Below, piece after piece: positions 42,005 through 53,085 of a stretch of DNA of 64,000 nt. This DNA is from Streptococcus panodentis (lineage in GTDB: Bacteria; Bacillota; Bacilli; Lactobacillales; Streptococcaceae), in NCBI RefSeq assembly GCF_017884005.1, contig NZ_QFAY01000013.1, forward strand, positions 11,824 through 75,823, given 5' to 3'. Every line of letters begins with the position of its first letter. Positions within the stretch are counted from its first letter, which is position 1. The position numbers and the translations under genes are program-made. Under the pieces are notes generated by a model. It was not told where the DNA came from. It was given only the letters and a program-made list of their open reading frames with translations, and did no database searches.

Positions 42005-43349
42005 GCTGACCTCCTAGCACCCTCTGAAGGGTTTCCTGATACAGACTGAGCGGAACGTCATTGGCATGCCGGCCCTGAGCCAGAAGCGCTGACCGCATCC
42101 CCTCAACATCAGCCAGTGCCTGCTCAATCGCTGCCACCAGCTGCTGGGGCTGACTGCTGTCAAAAATATGCTGGCTGGCGATGTAGCGCCTGTCATGAAC
42201 CGTCTGCTCAAAGCCCAGCAGCAGCAGATTGCTGTCAAAAGCCCAGCGAACGGCCTGCAGAACCTGCCCGCCCTGATTGATATCCAGATAGAGGTCTGCC
42301 TGCAGATAAAGCTCCTCCAGCTGCTTGAGACTGGCATTCTGATAGAGCACGACATTCTGATAAGAGAGCATGGACAGGAGTTTGGGCGACATCTCAGTCA
42401 GAGCAGCGATGCGAAAGACAAGCTGGGGCAGGGCGGTCACCAAGGTTTCCAGCTGCTCGATCTGATCTGAATGTGTCAGTATCAGAGCATCCTTGCGGAG
42501 ATAATTGTCCCGCTTGAAATCATAATGATAGCCCAGATGCAGGAGCTTGTGCTGCTGCTCCGGTCCAGCCAGACTCCTGGCTTTTTCATAAGTCGCTCGG
42601 TCTGGAATGACAATGGTCTGCGTCCGCAGCTGATCCTGCTCTAAAATCAGCTGCATATTGCCCGGCAAAGCATCACCGATGGGCTCCTGCCAAAAGAGAA
42701 TGTCCTGTCCGGCCTGACCAGCCAAGCTGTACGACAGCAGGAAGGAATTGGCCAGAGAGTTAAAGAGGATATGGTCCAGATCATAGCCCATCCGCTCCAG
42801 AAAGAAACGCAGGAAGTCGACCCGGTTTTTCAGGATGCGCAGGGGCTCATTTTCCAAGGTCAGAATCAGGTCGCCTGTCTGATGATTCTCCACGATCCGC
42901 TCCTGCCGGTCATCCGCATAATAGGTCGTCGTCAGGGCCTGCTGACCGGCATCATAGGCTGTCTGAGCAAAGCGGCGGCCATACTTGTCATAGTGATCGG
43001 TCAGGCGCCGCTGCCCTTTGCTGTCCAGCCAATCCACTTCTTTGACCAGACGGCCCATAGCCTGATCGGCATAGCGGATCCGGGCTTTTTCCTGTCCCAT
43101 ATCAAGGACACGCGCTCCCTGATGGTCGCCGATGATTTCCCAAAAGGGCGGCCGGTCAATCTGATTAAAGAAGCGGGCCTTGCCAGATGGCCTTTCCTCA
43201 CTCAGCAAGTGCAGATAAGGCGAAATCATATCATCCGGCAGAAAGCCATTGGCCTCAAGGACAATGGTCGGACAGTCAAAGCCCGCGGCCTGCAAGGAGT
43301 CATGCAGGTCCTGGGTTTCCTGACTGTAAAGGTCAAATAGCTGAATCAT
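41997..43349 (-). CDS. gtfB: GtfB, adaptor subunit of the adhesin O-GlcNAc transferase
   Basis: The product is 450 aa from ATG 43349 (after GGAGGTGGGAC), beginning IQLFDLYSQETQDLHDSLQAAGFDCPTIVLEANGFLP as in other GtfB/Gtf2 proteins. GtfB binds the serine-rich polypeptide and activates GtfA; the complex adds the first GlcNAc to serine/threonine in the cytosol. It is GT-B shaped but lacks catalytic activity alone. The C-terminal segment with LILTHSDQIEQLETLVTALP and ADLYLDINQGG matches modules repeated in the 1072-aa transferase upstream. It overlaps gtfA by 17 bases. Confidence 0.95.
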   Translation of the reverse strand: MIQLFDLYSQETQDLHDSLQAAGFDCPTIVLEANGFLPDDMISPYLHLLSEERPSGKARFFNQIDRPPFWEIIGDHQGARVLDMGQEKARIRYADQAMGRLVKEVDWLDSKGQRRLTDHYDKYGRRFAQTAYDAGQQALTTTYYADDRQERIVENHQTGDLILTLENEPLRILKNRVDFLRFFLERMGYDLDHILFNSLANSFLLSYSLAGQAGQDILFWQEPIGDALPGNMQLILEQDQLRTQTIVIPDRATYEKARSLAGPEQQHKLLHLGYHYDFKRDNYLRKDALILTHSDQIEQLETLVTALPQLVFRIAALTEMSPKLLSMLSYQNVVLYQNASLKQLEELYLQADLYLDINQGGQVLQAVRWAFDSNLLLLGFEQTVHDRRYIASQHIFDSSQPQQLVAAIEQALADVEGMRSALLAQGRHANDVPLSLYQETLQRVLGGQHD

Positions 43350-44853
43350 GTCCCACCTCCTCAATGAGCTCTTTCCAGGCGGCCTCCACCCGGCTGGTCA
43401 AAAAGTCTGCTGCAATCTCATAGGATTTTTGGCTCATGGCCGGCTGCTGCCCCTGCTCAAAGAGCTCCTGAATCTTGGCCGCATAAGCGGAGATAATCTG
43501 CTCCTCCACCTGACTGGCAGAAGCCGGCAGCAGATAGCCATTCTCACCGTCCTTGATAAAGGTCTGATTGCCATAGCGGACATCAAAGCCAATCAAGGGC
43601 AGACCGGAGCCGACGGCCTCCATCAGGGTCAGGCCGAAGCCTTCGCTGGTCGAAGCCGTCAGATAGAGCTCATAGTCGGCATATACTCGGCTCAGATCAG
43701 CATGGCCTTTGAGCCGGATGTAGTCCTGAGCCCCGCCTTCTTCGATCAAGCGGCGGAGCTTGGCCTCCTCGCCTCCCTTACCGTAAATATCCAGAGTCAG
43801 ATCCGGCAGGGTCTTATGGGCCTCCATGGCCGCCCGCAGCAGCCAGTCGATATGCTTTTCCGTCGCCAGCCGCGAAGCGGTAATCATAGAGAAAGGCCGA
43901 CGCGGATGCTCAGGATAAATCAGCCGGTCCAGGCTCCCCACCGGAATGGTGACAATCTTAGGCCGCTGGTCCGAATAGCGCTCAAACTGCCGGGTCAGAA
44001 TGTCCCGCTGAGCTGCAGTCGCCACGATGAAAAAGTCCACCTTGTCCGCATTGGTAAACTGATAGTCATAGAAATTATTCCAGAGAATATAGTCCTCACT
44101 GCTGGCATTTTCGCTGAAGTGCTCGGCATGGACCACCACTCCCAGCTTAGCCGGCCGGCATTCCTCAAAGACCACCTGACCGATACCGGTTTCCCGGTCC
44201 AGGATCAGGATGTCCTCCGCCTGCAGATCGAGGCAGCGCAGGAAATAGCGGACCAGCTCGGGCTTAGAGTAAAAGATGCGGTCAGGAAAGCGGTAGAGCT
44301 CCTCCTGGCCGTCCTGCAGCAGCATATCATAAGCCACCGAGCCGTCTTCATTGTAAAAACGGCGCTGGTAGAGGGCTGCTGCTCCCTCATGAGGAGCAAA
44401 ATACTCGCTGGCATAGCGGACATAGGAAAAATAGTCCTTGCGAATCAGCCGGCCGCGCGAAACGTACTCTGCATGCTCCACAAAGTCCTGATCCTCCTGC
44501 CGCAAATAGCAGGTGATAAAGACATCCTCCTGCGAATAGAAATAGCGGACAATCCGGCCCTCTCTTTCTGAGCGGTCGGGCCGGCCGGCTACTGAAGCCA
44601 AAAGGTCATCCAGTGTCACCGTAGTCGGCGCCAGCTTGACATCTGTAAAAAACTGGTAGAGCCAGATAACCTCCTCATCACGAAAACCGATATTTTCAGT
44701 CAGGTGCTGAATATTATCCGCCAAAATCATATCCATAAAGATGAACTTAGCCGGCTGCCCAATCCTGCGCAGCAGCTGAGCCCGGTAAGCCTGAGCGTAC
44801 TCTACGCCGCTGCTGGCCCAGCCGATGCCCAAGTTAATGTTATATACTGTCAT
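43333..44853 (-). CDS. gtfA: GtfA, catalytic subunit of the adhesin O-GlcNAc transferase
   Basis: The product is 506 aa, a GT4-type GT-B enzyme. The start TVYNINLGIGWASSGVEYAQAYRA is that of GtfA/Gtf1. The donor-site motif EGFGLTLMEAVGSGLPLIGFDV near residues 403-424 carries the E-x7-E. An inserted domain (about 60-180) is the family's add-on that contacts GtfB and the substrate. With GtfB it starts glycosylation of the serine-rich adhesin encoded at 56-62 kb, and protects and solubilises it before export. Confidence 0.96.
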   Translation of the reverse strand: MTVYNINLGIGWASSGVEYAQAYRAQLLRRIGQPAKFIFMDMILADNIQHLTENIGFRDEEVIWLYQFFTDVKLAPTTVTLDDLLASVAGRPDRSEREGRIVRYFYSQEDVFITCYLRQEDQDFVEHAEYVSRGRLIRKDYFSYVRYASEYFAPHEGAAALYQRRFYNEDGSVAYDMLLQDGQEELYRFPDRIFYSKPELVRYFLRCLDLQAEDILILDRETGIGQVVFEECRPAKLGVVVHAEHFSENASSEDYILWNNFYDYQFTNADKVDFFIVATAAQRDILTRQFERYSDQRPKIVTIPVGSLDRLIYPEHPRRPFSMITASRLATEKHIDWLLRAAMEAHKTLPDLTLDIYGKGGEEAKLRRLIEEGGAQDYIRLKGHADLSRVYADYELYLTASTSEGFGLTLMEAVGSGLPLIGFDVRYGNQTFIKDGENGYLLPASASQVEEQIISAYAAKIQELFEQGQQPAMSQKSYEIAADFLTSRVEAAWKELIEEVGHDSAI

Positions 44854-44865
44854 AATGTCCTCGTC

Positions 44866-47247
44866 TTACGGGAAGTAGGTAATCACTTCTCCTTTGGGGT
44901 TCAGCGCCAATTCACTCATCAGCAGATTTTTCACCATCTGCTGTTTCATGCGCTCCTTCATATACTCAAAACCATCATAAGCCTCCTGATAATACTCAAC
45001 CAGAGGATTTTTCATAGAGAAATGCTGGCCGCTCAGGGCTGTTTTGAGCTGCTGCAGATAGTCCACCTGCTCGATCCAGTTTTCATCAATCGCCTTGAGG
45101 ACGCAGATCCGCTGAAAGTCTGTAAAAAGCTTGTCCGACCGGAGATAGTCCTTCTTTGCCTGCAGCTCCTCTCTGGCAATCCCCAGCAAAAGCTGCTCAA
45201 TCTTCTCCGGCGAATAGAGGTCAAAATCATAGGAAATCCGTTCAGCATGGTAGCTGAAATGGTCCAAGATATAGCGATAGAGGTCGGCCCGGCTGGCATA
45301 GCTGCGCTCATAAGCCGCCTGATGAATGACCTGGCTCAGCACCTGCTCAATCTCCTGATCGATGCGCTCCTCAGCCTGAATCAGCCGGTCCCGCTCAGCA
45401 TAGGTCAGCTGGCGCTGAATCTTCATGCTCTGGGCAAAGTCCAGCGTCAGCTGGCGCGACAGCTTGGCAGCACTTTCGCTGGCCCGCTGGGCCTTAGCAG
45501 CCAGACTCCGAAAACGCCGCCCCCTGAGCTGGGTTGGCTGGAGCTGGACCTCATCAACCGAGTAGTCCCGATAGAAGGTCTTGAGCCAGTCCGGTCCCCA
45601 CTTTTTGAGCAGGTCGTCTTCCAGAGAGACAAAGAACTTGCTGATGCCGGGGTCTCCCTGCCGGCCTGACCGTCCGCGGATCTGCAGGTCAATCCGCTGA
45701 TTCTCTATCCTCTCCGTGCCGATGACCACCAGACCGCCCAACTCTGCCACACCGGCTCCCAGCTTAATGTCTGTCCCCCGGCCGGCCATGGAGGTAGCGA
45801 CTGTCACCGCCCCTTTCTGACCTGACTCAGCAATGATCTGAGCCTCGCGGGCTGCATTGTTGGCATTGAGCAGATTATGAGCAATGCCCTCCCGCAGGAG
45901 CAGAGAGGAGTAAATCTCTGACATCTCCACCGAACCGGTGAAAATCAAAAGCGGATTGCCCTTGGCATGATAGTGCTTGACCTCATCCAGCGAAGCAAAG
46001 ACCTTCTCCGGCAGGGTCTGATAGAGCTGATCCGGCAAATCCTGGCGAATGACCTTGCGGTTGGTCGGAATCTTAATCACAGCCATGGAATAGGTCTCCA
46101 TAAACTCGCGCTCCACCACCTTGCCAGTCCCAGTCATCCCGGCAATCTTTCTGAAGAGTTTGAACAGATTTTGGTAGGTAATCGAGGCCATGGCCCGCGT
46201 TTCCTGAGTCAGACTGACTCCTTCCTTGGCCTCAATGGCCTGATGCTGGCCGCCCTGCAGCCGGGTCATCTCCAAGAGCCGGCCTGTGGAGCGGTCCAAA
46301 AGCACCACCTCTGCCTCCTTGCCGCCTTCGCGGACCACATAGTCCTTGTCCTTCTTGTACAGCTTATGGGCCCGCAGGGCCAGATTGAGGTGGCGGACAA
46401 TTTCTTGATTTTCCTTGGCAAATAAATGCTGCAGATCCAGAAAGGACTCAGCTGCCCGAATGCCTTTCAGGGTCATCCAGACCTCATTCTTCTCATCATC
46501 ATACTTGTAGTCTTCGCCCTCTTTCAGGGTGGTGACAAAGGTGTCCATGATGCCGTAGAAGTTGGACTGAACCCGCGGAGCCCCTGAGATGATCAGAGGT
46601 GTCTGAGCGCTGTCCAGCAGGATGGAGTCAATCTCATCAATGATGACATAATGAAAGGGCCGCAGGTACTGACTGGCCTTGGTGTCAGCCAGATTTTCAA
46701 TCAGATAGTCAAAGCCCAGAGCACTGTTGGTGGTATAGACAATATCGGCCTGATAGATCTCCCGCTTGCGCTCAGGAGTCAGCTCCTTGCTCTCGTCAGC
46801 CAGCACCGCTGTCTCGATGCTCAGGCCCAGAAAGCGATAGACCCGGCCCATCTCCTCAGCATCCCGCAGGGCCAGGTAGCTGTTGGTCGTCACCAGCAGA
46901 GCTCCCTGTCCGGTCAGGGCATTGAGGTAGAGGGGCATGGTTGCGGTCAGGGTCTTGCCCTCGCCCGTAGCCATTTCAGCGACATTGCCCTGGTGGAGGA
47001 CGACAGCCCCCATGACCTGAACCTCATAGGGAAACATCCCCAGCACCCGCCGATCGGCTTCGCGGACTGCCGCATAGGCTTCTGGCAGCAGCTCATCCAA
47101 GCTCTCCCCCTCAGCCAGCCGCTCTTTAAATTCCTTGGTTTTGGCCTGAAGGGCTGCATCTGACAGGCTGGCCATTTCTTTCTCAAAGGCATTGACCTGA
47201 TGGACAATCGCCTGCAGACGGCGGATTTGAAAACTGTTTTTAATCAT
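44866..47247 (-). CDS. secA2: Accessory translocase motor SecA2
   Basis: The product is 793 aa from ATG 47247, which overlaps the end of asp3 and follows GAGGAG; the frame is open to 47292 but without need. Motor motifs: [17 protein letters not shown] (Walker A), [12 protein letters not shown] (DEID), [15 protein letters not shown] and [13 protein letters not shown]. It is shorter than SecA and lacks the zinc-binding C-terminal tail. It drives export of the glycosylated adhesin with SecY2 and Asp1-5. Length equals that known for the S. gordonii protein. Confidence 0.97.
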   Translation of the reverse strand: MIKNSFQIRRLQAIVHQVNAFEKEMASLSDAALQAKTKEFKERLAEGESLDELLPEAYAAVREADRRVLGMFPYEVQVMGAVVLHQGNVAEMATGEGKTLTATMPLYLNALTGQGALLVTTNSYLALRDAEEMGRVYRFLGLSIETAVLADESKELTPERKREIYQADIVYTTNSALGFDYLIENLADTKASQYLRPFHYVIIDEIDSILLDSAQTPLIISGAPRVQSNFYGIMDTFVTTLKEGEDYKYDDEKNEVWMTLKGIRAAESFLDLQHLFAKENQEIVRHLNLALRAHKLYKKDKDYVVREGGKEAEVVLLDRSTGRLLEMTRLQGGQHQAIEAKEGVSLTQETRAMASITYQNLFKLFRKIAGMTGTGKVVEREFMETYSMAVIKIPTNRKVIRQDLPDQLYQTLPEKVFASLDEVKHYHAKGNPLLIFTGSVEMSEIYSSLLLREGIAHNLLNANNAAREAQIIAESGQKGAVTVATSMAGRGTDIKLGAGVAELGGLVVIGTERIENQRIDLQIRGRSGRQGDPGISKFFVSLEDDLLKKWGPDWLKTFYRDYSVDEVQLQPTQLRGRRFRSLAAKAQRASESAAKLSRQLTLDFAQSMKIQRQLTYAERDRLIQAEERIDQEIEQVLSQVIHQAAYERSYASRADLYRYILDHFSYHAERISYDFDLYSPEKIEQLLLGIAREELQAKKDYLRSDKLFTDFQRICVLKAIDENWIEQVDYLQQLKTALSGQHFSMKNPLVEYYQEAYDGFEYMKERMKQQMVKNLLMSELALNPKGEVITYFP

Positions 47248-47719
47248 CAGACTCCTCTTCAACTTGGTCAATCTTGAGTGCATAAAACTCAAAGGACTCT
47301 ACCCCTGCACTGAGCAGCTGAACCTTGTAGCTGTAAGCGTCCTGAGGGTAGGTAAAAGTCAGGCTTTCCGAGCGCTCCACCTGATTGCCCAGCTCTTCAT
47401 TGTAGCGGTCAAAGAAAATGACCTTCAGAAACACACTGAAGTCCGGATAAAGGTCCATATCTCTGGTCAGACGGTAGCGGGCGCCCCTTTTCAGCAGCGG
47501 CAGCGAAGGCTGCAGCCGGTCCCGCTGGTAGTGCCAGCCAGAGGACCACTCGTGAATGGTCTGCCCGGACGCCATGAGCTTATTTTCAAAGAAAATATGG
47601 GACGGAGAATGATAGATCAGTGTGGAGCCGTATAAATAGGTGAAATCCTTGGCATTGCCGGCAGCTGACAGGCCCCTCAGCTCGCCCCAGTAGATGCCCT
47701 TTCTTTTGTGAACTTTCAT
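47240..47719 (-). CDS. asp3: Accessory Sec protein Asp3
   Basis: The product is 159 aa, beta-rich, with a carbohydrate-binding-like fold known for the family. The [29 protein letters not shown] stretch at about residues 97-125 is typical. Asp3 forms a complex with Asp1 and Asp2 and binds unglycosylated serine-rich regions. It shares four bases with asp2 and eight with secA2, so all three are coupled. Confidence 0.93.
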   Translation of the reverse strand: MKVHKRKGIYWGELRGLSAAGNAKDFTYLYGSTLIYHSPSHIFFENKLMASGQTIHEWSSGWHYQRDRLQPSLPLLKRGARYRLTRDMDLYPDFSVFLKVIFFDRYNEELGNQVERSESLTFTYPQDAYSYKVQLLSAGVESFEFYALKIDQVEEESDD

Positions 47720-49245
47720 TTCTTTCGCCCAAATTCCCTTTCCAGTATCATTTTATAGTAATTCATAAACCAAGCGACGGTCATGGTCGAGTCATCATTG
47801 TGGCGGCCGGATGTGCCGCGGCTGATCACCTTGGCATCGGTCGAATGCAGGGCTGCGACAATATCCTCATAGGCGGTCGGATCATAGTCCTCCTCTTTCA
47901 TATAGGAAATCCCAAAGGTGGTCCGGCTGAAATCCGCCCTCTTAAACCTGCGCCAAAAACGCTGATCCAGCTCCTCCATATGCTGCTCGTCCTTACCGCC
48001 GGTATGCAGATGCAGCAGGTCGAGAGCCGTTGGAAAGACCTTGGGCAGCCGCAGGCGGCCGCGCTTGGCGATGGTCCCCAGATTGCTCAGCGGCTTGGCC
48101 AGAATGATGGCCCGCGGCCGAAAGCCAGCTCCATAGTACATGGCACCATAGGTCCCCATGGACATGCCCGACAGGATCAAATCCCGCTCGGTAAAGCCCA
48201 GCAGATCCAAATGCTCCTGGATAATCTGATGAATGCCGCTTTCCAGCTCCTGACTCCCCAGATAAAACATCCCGCCGTCCACACGCGGGTCAGAAAACAG
48301 GAGAAAGGGAGTCCCCATACCTCGCATCATGCCGAAGCCTTCAAAGCCTTCGGCCCGTCGATAGCCGGAAAAATAGACTGCAAGAGGCGGCTTCAGATCT
48401 CCCGGATAAAAGAAGTAATTGATCTCCTGCCGGCGGCTGTCTGTGAGAATCCTGCCGCCCAGTACATATTTGCCAAAGTGATAGCGGGTCAGGCGCTGAT
48501 GCAGGGCACCAATCTGCAGCCGGCCCTGCCCCTGAGCCTCCAGACTCACTGCCAGATAAGAAGTATCATCATGATCCAAGACCATGGCTTCCTGCATATC
48601 GGCTTCAGCAAAGACCGCTTCATGGATGATATGAGCCGTAGAGCCTTCCTGGATATTGCAGACCCGCAGGCGCAGCTGGCAGTCCCCCTCCTTTTCATAC
48701 TCCAGCCAGAGCTCGACAGGATTGGCCTGACTGGCCACGACATTGTAGCGAAAGGAAACTAGCGGCTGAAAGTCCGGACCAAAGTCCCCTTCCAGAGTCA
48801 GATTTTCATAGCCATTGTAGCAAATCTGCCCGCCAAAGCCCGGACTGACCGTCATATCGATGGGCGTCATCTTGTCGCCGTACTGGCCGCGAAAGAGAGC
48901 CTTGGACAGCAGCCGCACCAGCTCAGAGCGGTCGTTCATGTCCGCCGGCTGGGCACAGTGGCGCTTGAGAAAATACTCAATGTCCGCCTCCTGAGTCTGC
49001 TGATCCTGATTGTAAAAGACCGTATAGGGCGTAATCTTGTCCTCAATCATGAACAGGTCCGGAATCAGGGCCAAGTCTTCCACCAGAATGGCGCTGAACT
49101 GAAAAATCCTGTCCATCTCCATGACCTTTTTCAGAGCCAGACGGGAATGAGGAAAGAAATGGTACCAGACCATATTGTCCGGCAGGGACAGCTCCCGGCT
49201 CCAGTCGCTCAGGCCAACCTGTAAAATCTTCAGCTTATCTTGCAT
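47716..49245 (-). CDS. asp2: Accessory Sec protein Asp2 (acetyltransferase)
   Basis: The product is 509 aa. The C-terminal two-thirds is an alpha/beta hydrolase-like domain with the nucleophile elbow in LSGMSMGTYGAMYYG (serine near residue 362) and a late histidine in GTSGRHNDDSTMTVAW. In S. gordonii Asp2 uses such a Ser-Glu/Asp-His triad to acetylate GlcNAc on the adhesin during export, besides its role in the Asp1-3 complex. The N-terminal domain (LKILQVGLSDWSRELSLPDN) is the Asp1-contacting part. It overlaps asp1 by 11 bases. Confidence 0.94.
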   Translation of the reverse strand: MQDKLKILQVGLSDWSRELSLPDNMVWYHFFPHSRLALKKVMEMDRIFQFSAILVEDLALIPDLFMIEDKITPYTVFYNQDQQTQEADIEYFLKRHCAQPADMNDRSELVRLLSKALFRGQYGDKMTPIDMTVSPGFGGQICYNGYENLTLEGDFGPDFQPLVSFRYNVVASQANPVELWLEYEKEGDCQLRLRVCNIQEGSTAHIIHEAVFAEADMQEAMVLDHDDTSYLAVSLEAQGQGRLQIGALHQRLTRYHFGKYVLGGRILTDSRRQEINYFFYPGDLKPPLAVYFSGYRRAEGFEGFGMMRGMGTPFLLFSDPRVDGGMFYLGSQELESGIHQIIQEHLDLLGFTERDLILSGMSMGTYGAMYYGAGFRPRAIILAKPLSNLGTIAKRGRLRLPKVFPTALDLLHLHTGGKDEQHMEELDQRFWRRFKRADFSRTTFGISYMKEEDYDPTAYEDIVAALHSTDAKVISRGTSGRHNDDSTMTVAWFMNYYKMILEREFGRKK

Positions 49246-50815
49246 GCTTTGCCTCCTTGAGCCACTTCTCCCACCTGCCGATCAGTTCCATACCGGTATT
49301 TTCCCTAATCTTCTCAATCGAGTAAATCAGGGCCTGATTCCAATGTTTCAGGCCGTCCAGATAGTAGTCCGCTGCTGCCGGCAGGTCCGAAAGCGAGGTC
49401 AGGATATAGCCGTTTTTCAGGTGCGTCACATAGTCTGACGGCACGAGATTGATCTGGGGAATCCCGGCACTGATGCCCGCAATCTGTGTATAGAGATTGG
49501 GATGCTCATTGAGATCCACAATCAGGCGGGTGTACTCCAGCTCCTGTATCAGGCTGAGCTCGTCAGTGATGTTCTTAATGCAATAACGAAGCTCCTGCTC
49601 CTGATTTTCCAAGAGGGCATTCTCAGCCTGCTCGCTGCGGCGGTAATGCTTGATCAGTTCATGCCGATTCAGATACTCATCGATTAGCTCCTCCACCTTG
49701 GCTTCCACCGTCTGCAGACCCTCCTGCCAAGCATTGTAAACACCGATGGTCAGCTCCGTCTCGGGATGTTTGGCCACATAAAAGAGGACCTTGAAGATGG
49801 CATAGTCATTGATGGGCTCCTCCAGATTGAGCTGATAGAAAATCTTGGACTCGCGCTTGCGCTGACTCTTGCCCAGCTGCAGCCGCGTATCAAAAGGCGA
49901 CAGATAGTGGACCTTGTGGGCCTGCTGGGGCAGGCAGCTCTTCATGGCAGCCTGAACATCCATGCGGTCGGTCAGGACCAGATCCACCAGCTGCAGATCC
50001 GCTGCCAGACTGGACCAGTCCAGCTCCCGATTGCGCTCATGGAAAAAGCTGAGAATCTTCTGAGCCTGAGGCGGCAAGAGCTGCAGCACAGCCCGATTGT
50101 AAAGCGGATGAGCCGCCAGGACAAACTTGCTGTCTGCACCCGCCTGGCTGCTGATAAAATGGCCCAATTTCTCCAAAATCAAATCCGGCATCCGCTCATA
50201 CTCCAGCTTATCAAAAGCCAGCAGATAGGCCGGATTGACCTCAACCCGGCAGTCATCTTGGGTCAAATGCTCCCGAATCCGCCAGTCACCGTCCGGCTGC
50301 AGGTAGTCCCGATAGCGCTCCTGCCCATTTTCATAATAAGTAATGCTGGAAATAAAGCCCCGGTCATCAAAAATATAGAGCTTGTCCTGCTGATCGTCCT
50401 TGAAAAAGCGGATAAAGCTGAGAAAGCCCTCAATGCCAAACTCGATATGGGCATAGAGCTGTCCCTGCCTGCGAACCATGACCAGAAAGGGCGTATAGAG
50501 AAACTCGCAGTCGGCTTCCCAGTCCAAGTCCTTGATCTGCAGAGCCTGCATAAAGTCGGAATGAACGCCCTGAATATCGTCAAAGACGGAGTAATAATCC
50601 GTTTCAAACAAGTCCTGCCGGTGCAGAAAATAACGGGCATGAGGCATATAGGCCGGCAGCAGCATCTTGACCGGCAGCTGCTGACTCTGAAAAATCCGAA
50701 TCTGATGAATGGAATCATCAAACTCCAGCCGCTGCATGGAGCGGTACCAAGGGATTATATCCCACTGCCAGACCCGCTCCCCGCTGCCAGACCAGGAAGG
50801 AATAAAATAATACAT
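49235..50815 (-). CDS. asp1: Accessory Sec protein Asp1
   Basis: The product is 526 aa and starts MYYFIPSWSGSGERVWQWDIIPWYRS, the expected Asp1 N-terminus. The fold is GT-B-like but without donor-site residues. Segments such as LVLTDRMDVQAAMKSCLPQ and IYNAW-like (TIGVYNAWQEGLQTVE) belong to the C-terminal lobe. It binds SecA2 and the other Asp proteins and guides the adhesin to the membrane. It lies between secY2 (eight bases) and asp2. Confidence 0.94.
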   Translation of the reverse strand: MYYFIPSWSGSGERVWQWDIIPWYRSMQRLEFDDSIHQIRIFQSQQLPVKMLLPAYMPHARYFLHRQDLFETDYYSVFDDIQGVHSDFMQALQIKDLDWEADCEFLYTPFLVMVRRQGQLYAHIEFGIEGFLSFIRFFKDDQQDKLYIFDDRGFISSITYYENGQERYRDYLQPDGDWRIREHLTQDDCRVEVNPAYLLAFDKLEYERMPDLILEKLGHFISSQAGADSKFVLAAHPLYNRAVLQLLPPQAQKILSFFHERNRELDWSSLAADLQLVDLVLTDRMDVQAAMKSCLPQQAHKVHYLSPFDTRLQLGKSQRKRESKIFYQLNLEEPINDYAIFKVLFYVAKHPETELTIGVYNAWQEGLQTVEAKVEELIDEYLNRHELIKHYRRSEQAENALLENQEQELRYCIKNITDELSLIQELEYTRLIVDLNEHPNLYTQIAGISAGIPQINLVPSDYVTHLKNGYILTSLSDLPAAADYYLDGLKHWNQALIYSIEKIRENTGMELIGRWEKWLKEAKHAR

Positions 50816-50823
50816 GTCTTCTC

Positions 50824-52041
50824 CTATAGCAAGGAACGATAGCGATCGTTAAGGGTCAAGGCATCCACCTCATCCTTAATCGAAAAGACCATTCCGATAA
50901 AAATCATGAAAAGCCCCGGAATCATACTGAGACGCAGATAGCGGACATCCCAAAGCACTATCATCATAGGCAGGCCCGATACCAGCACCAGATAGACAGC
51001 TCCCACTATGGCAAAATACGTCACCAAGCCATTGATATAGCGCCGGGTAGCTGCCCCCGGATAGATATTCTCGATGTACTCCCCGCTCTTTTGCATGCGC
51101 TCAGCAATCTGGTCTCCGCTGACATTGATAAAGGCAAAAGCCAAAGCTAGGATGAAAATCGTCAGCAGATAGAGGACAAACCAGCCTAGATTGCCCATAG
51201 ACAGATCCAAGATCCACTGGCGGATCAGCTGATTGCCCGGCTGGAAAAAGTGGACCAGCAAGAGCAGATACTGGGGAATGCTGACCAGCGTCATAGCATA
51301 CATAATCGGCATGCCGCCCGCAGGATTGAGGCGGATATCCAGATAAGAGTACTTCTTAAAGCGATTGTGGATGGTGATCTTATTGACCGGTATCCGGTAC
51401 TTGGCCCGCTCGACCACCACAGCCAGATAGAGAAAGACCAGACTGAGCAGGAGGAGAAGGCCCAGCCAGACCGGCGGGATCTGCAGCTCCTGCACTGACT
51501 GCCAGATATCCTGCGGAATGTAGGAAATCATGCTGGCCATGACAATCATCACCGAACCTCCCAGTCCCATAGCAGCATTCAGATCAGTCAGCCAGATGAG
51601 AAAGTAGGTTCCCCCCATTAAGATAAGGGTGTCCAGCAGCAGAACAGCCGTTGGGTCCATTCCTGCTGCCACCGGCAGATTGAGAACGACTGCTGCCGAC
51701 TGCAGGAGGGAGACAAAGAAGGTCAGAATCATGCGCCGCCGCTCCTGCACTTCCAGCGGCAGTCTGCCCAGGCCCAGCTTTTTGGAGATGGCAAACATCT
51801 GCCAGATCAGCATGGAGGACATCCAGGGCGACAGGCCGATTGAAAAGAGCGACAGGCTGCGCAGATTTCCGCCCATGAGAGCCGTTGCATAGTTCAAGGT
51901 CGCTGAGGCACCATTCAAGGACACCGCCTTGCCCATGTCAATGAAAGGCAGGGGCAGCTTGCTCCCTAGTACATAGATAAATAAGAAAAATAAGGTCCAA
52001 AGAAACTTCTTGATAATGACCGCTTTAAAAAATGACTTCAC
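50824..52041 (-). CDS. secY2: Accessory Sec channel SecY2
   Basis: The product is 405 aa with ten predicted transmembrane helices; helices are seen at about 15-30, 65-85, 105-125, 130-160, 180-210, 250-275, 285-310, 340-360 and 365-390. It opens with [25 protein letters not shown], a SecY start. It is shorter than the housekeeping SecY (about 430 aa) because cytosolic loops are reduced. It forms the membrane channel used only for the serine-rich adhesin. It follows the Gtf3-like gene. Confidence 0.96.
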   Translation of the reverse strand: MKSFFKAVIIKKFLWTLFFLFIYVLGSKLPLPFIDMGKAVSLNGASATLNYATALMGGNLRSLSLFSIGLSPWMSSMLIWQMFAISKKLGLGRLPLEVQERRRMILTFFVSLLQSAAVVLNLPVAAGMDPTAVLLLDTLILMGGTYFLIWLTDLNAAMGLGGSVMIVMASMISYIPQDIWQSVQELQIPPVWLGLLLLLSLVFLYLAVVVERAKYRIPVNKITIHNRFKKYSYLDIRLNPAGGMPIMYAMTLVSIPQYLLLLVHFFQPGNQLIRQWILDLSMGNLGWFVLYLLTIFILALAFAFINVSGDQIAERMQKSGEYIENIYPGAATRRYINGLVTYFAIVGAVYLVLVSGLPMMIVLWDVRYLRLSMIPGLFMIFIGMVFSIKDEVDALTLNDRYRSLL

Positions 52042-52072
52042 ATTGACTCCTCACTGTGATGGCTGAAAAACA

Positions 52073-53077
52073 CTAAGACAAAACTTCCATGACCGCATCC
52101 AGCAAGACTTTCTTGCTGAAATAGCCTTCTTTGAGCAGGAAAGAGAAATTTCTGACCCGCTCGGCCATAGCCTGGTATTCTTCCGGGCTCAGTGTCTCCA
52201 CCACACGGCTGGCCTCAGCCAGACTGTCTACCACAAAGCCTAAGCCCTGCCGGCGGATCAGCTCAGCATTGGACAGATAGGCCGGCACGATAATCGGAAG
52301 ACCCGCCGCCAGATAGGTGGCCGCCTTATGGGAAATATTGAGGCCGTAGTATTCCGGCTCTTCGGCCGGATCCTCCTCCACACCCCAGACCAGTCCCAGA
52401 CCGCCCTTGGACAGCTCCAGCAGCAGCTCGGGCCGGCTGACCCAGCCGCGAAAGCGGACATTGGCCGCAGGACTGCTCTCCTCTTCGGGCGAGAAAATCT
52501 CCAGCGGCGTTGCATAGGCCCAGTTAGCCAGATGCGGAAACCGCTCCACACTGCCGGCAAAGTAAAGCTTGCGCTCAAACTGCGGCTGATGCAGGGCCAG
52601 ATCATAAGGGTGGTCCCACATATGCTGGATGAGAACCTTCTCCACCGTCAGCCCCTCCTCGATCAGCTTGTCCCGCATCTTTTCAGACGGCACAATGACC
52701 AGATCCGACTGATTGTACATGTCGATGTACTCGGGCATGAGATAGTAATTGGAGGGAAACATGAGCGGCGGAATATCGTGGATAAAGGTGACGATTTTGG
52801 CCTGCAGTACCTTGAGCTTGCGGACAAAGGCCTGATCAAACTCCCGGCCGTTCCAAGACGGCGACTGGTAGATGACCACATCCCCATAGGCCACACTGGC
52901 CATGATCCCGTCCAGCCGCGTGCTCAGCTCCGAGGGACTGTCGCTATAAATATCGTAAAAATAAAAACCCAGCTCATTAAAACCCAGCTCCTTGGCCAGC
53001 CTGCTCACATCATTCTGGGCAATCAAGGCCGTACTCTGGCCGGACATGCCGTATAAATTGGTAATATTAACTTTCAT
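52073..53077 (-). CDS. gtf3: Gtf3/Nss-like glucosyltransferase of the adhesin glycan
   Basis: The product is 334 aa and starts MKVNITNLYGMSGQSTALIAQNDVSRLA, the known start of the Gtf3/Nss family. In S. parasanguinis Gtf3 adds glucose to the GlcNAc placed by GtfA/GtfB. Donor-site segments YYGLNISHKAATYLAAGLPIIVPAY near residues 246-270 fit this GT-B-like tetrameric enzyme. It is eight bases downstream of the large transferase gene. The acceptor and linkage are inferred from homologs. Confidence 0.92.
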   Translation of the reverse strand: MKVNITNLYGMSGQSTALIAQNDVSRLAKELGFNELGFYFYDIYSDSPSELSTRLDGIMASVAYGDVVIYQSPSWNGREFDQAFVRKLKVLQAKIVTFIHDIPPLMFPSNYYLMPEYIDMYNQSDLVIVPSEKMRDKLIEEGLTVEKVLIQHMWDHPYDLALHQPQFERKLYFAGSVERFPHLANWAYATPLEIFSPEEESSPAANVRFRGWVSRPELLLELSKGGLGLVWGVEEDPAEEPEYYGLNISHKAATYLAAGLPIIVPAYLSNAELIRRQGLGFVVDSLAEASRVVETLSPEEYQAMAERVRNFSFLLKEGYFSKKVLLDAVMEVLS

Positions 53078-53085
53078 CTTCTTTT

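Noticed and set aside
43348..44571. 407-codon plus-strand frame
   Set aside because: Antisense to gtfA; no ribosome site and no recognisable domain.
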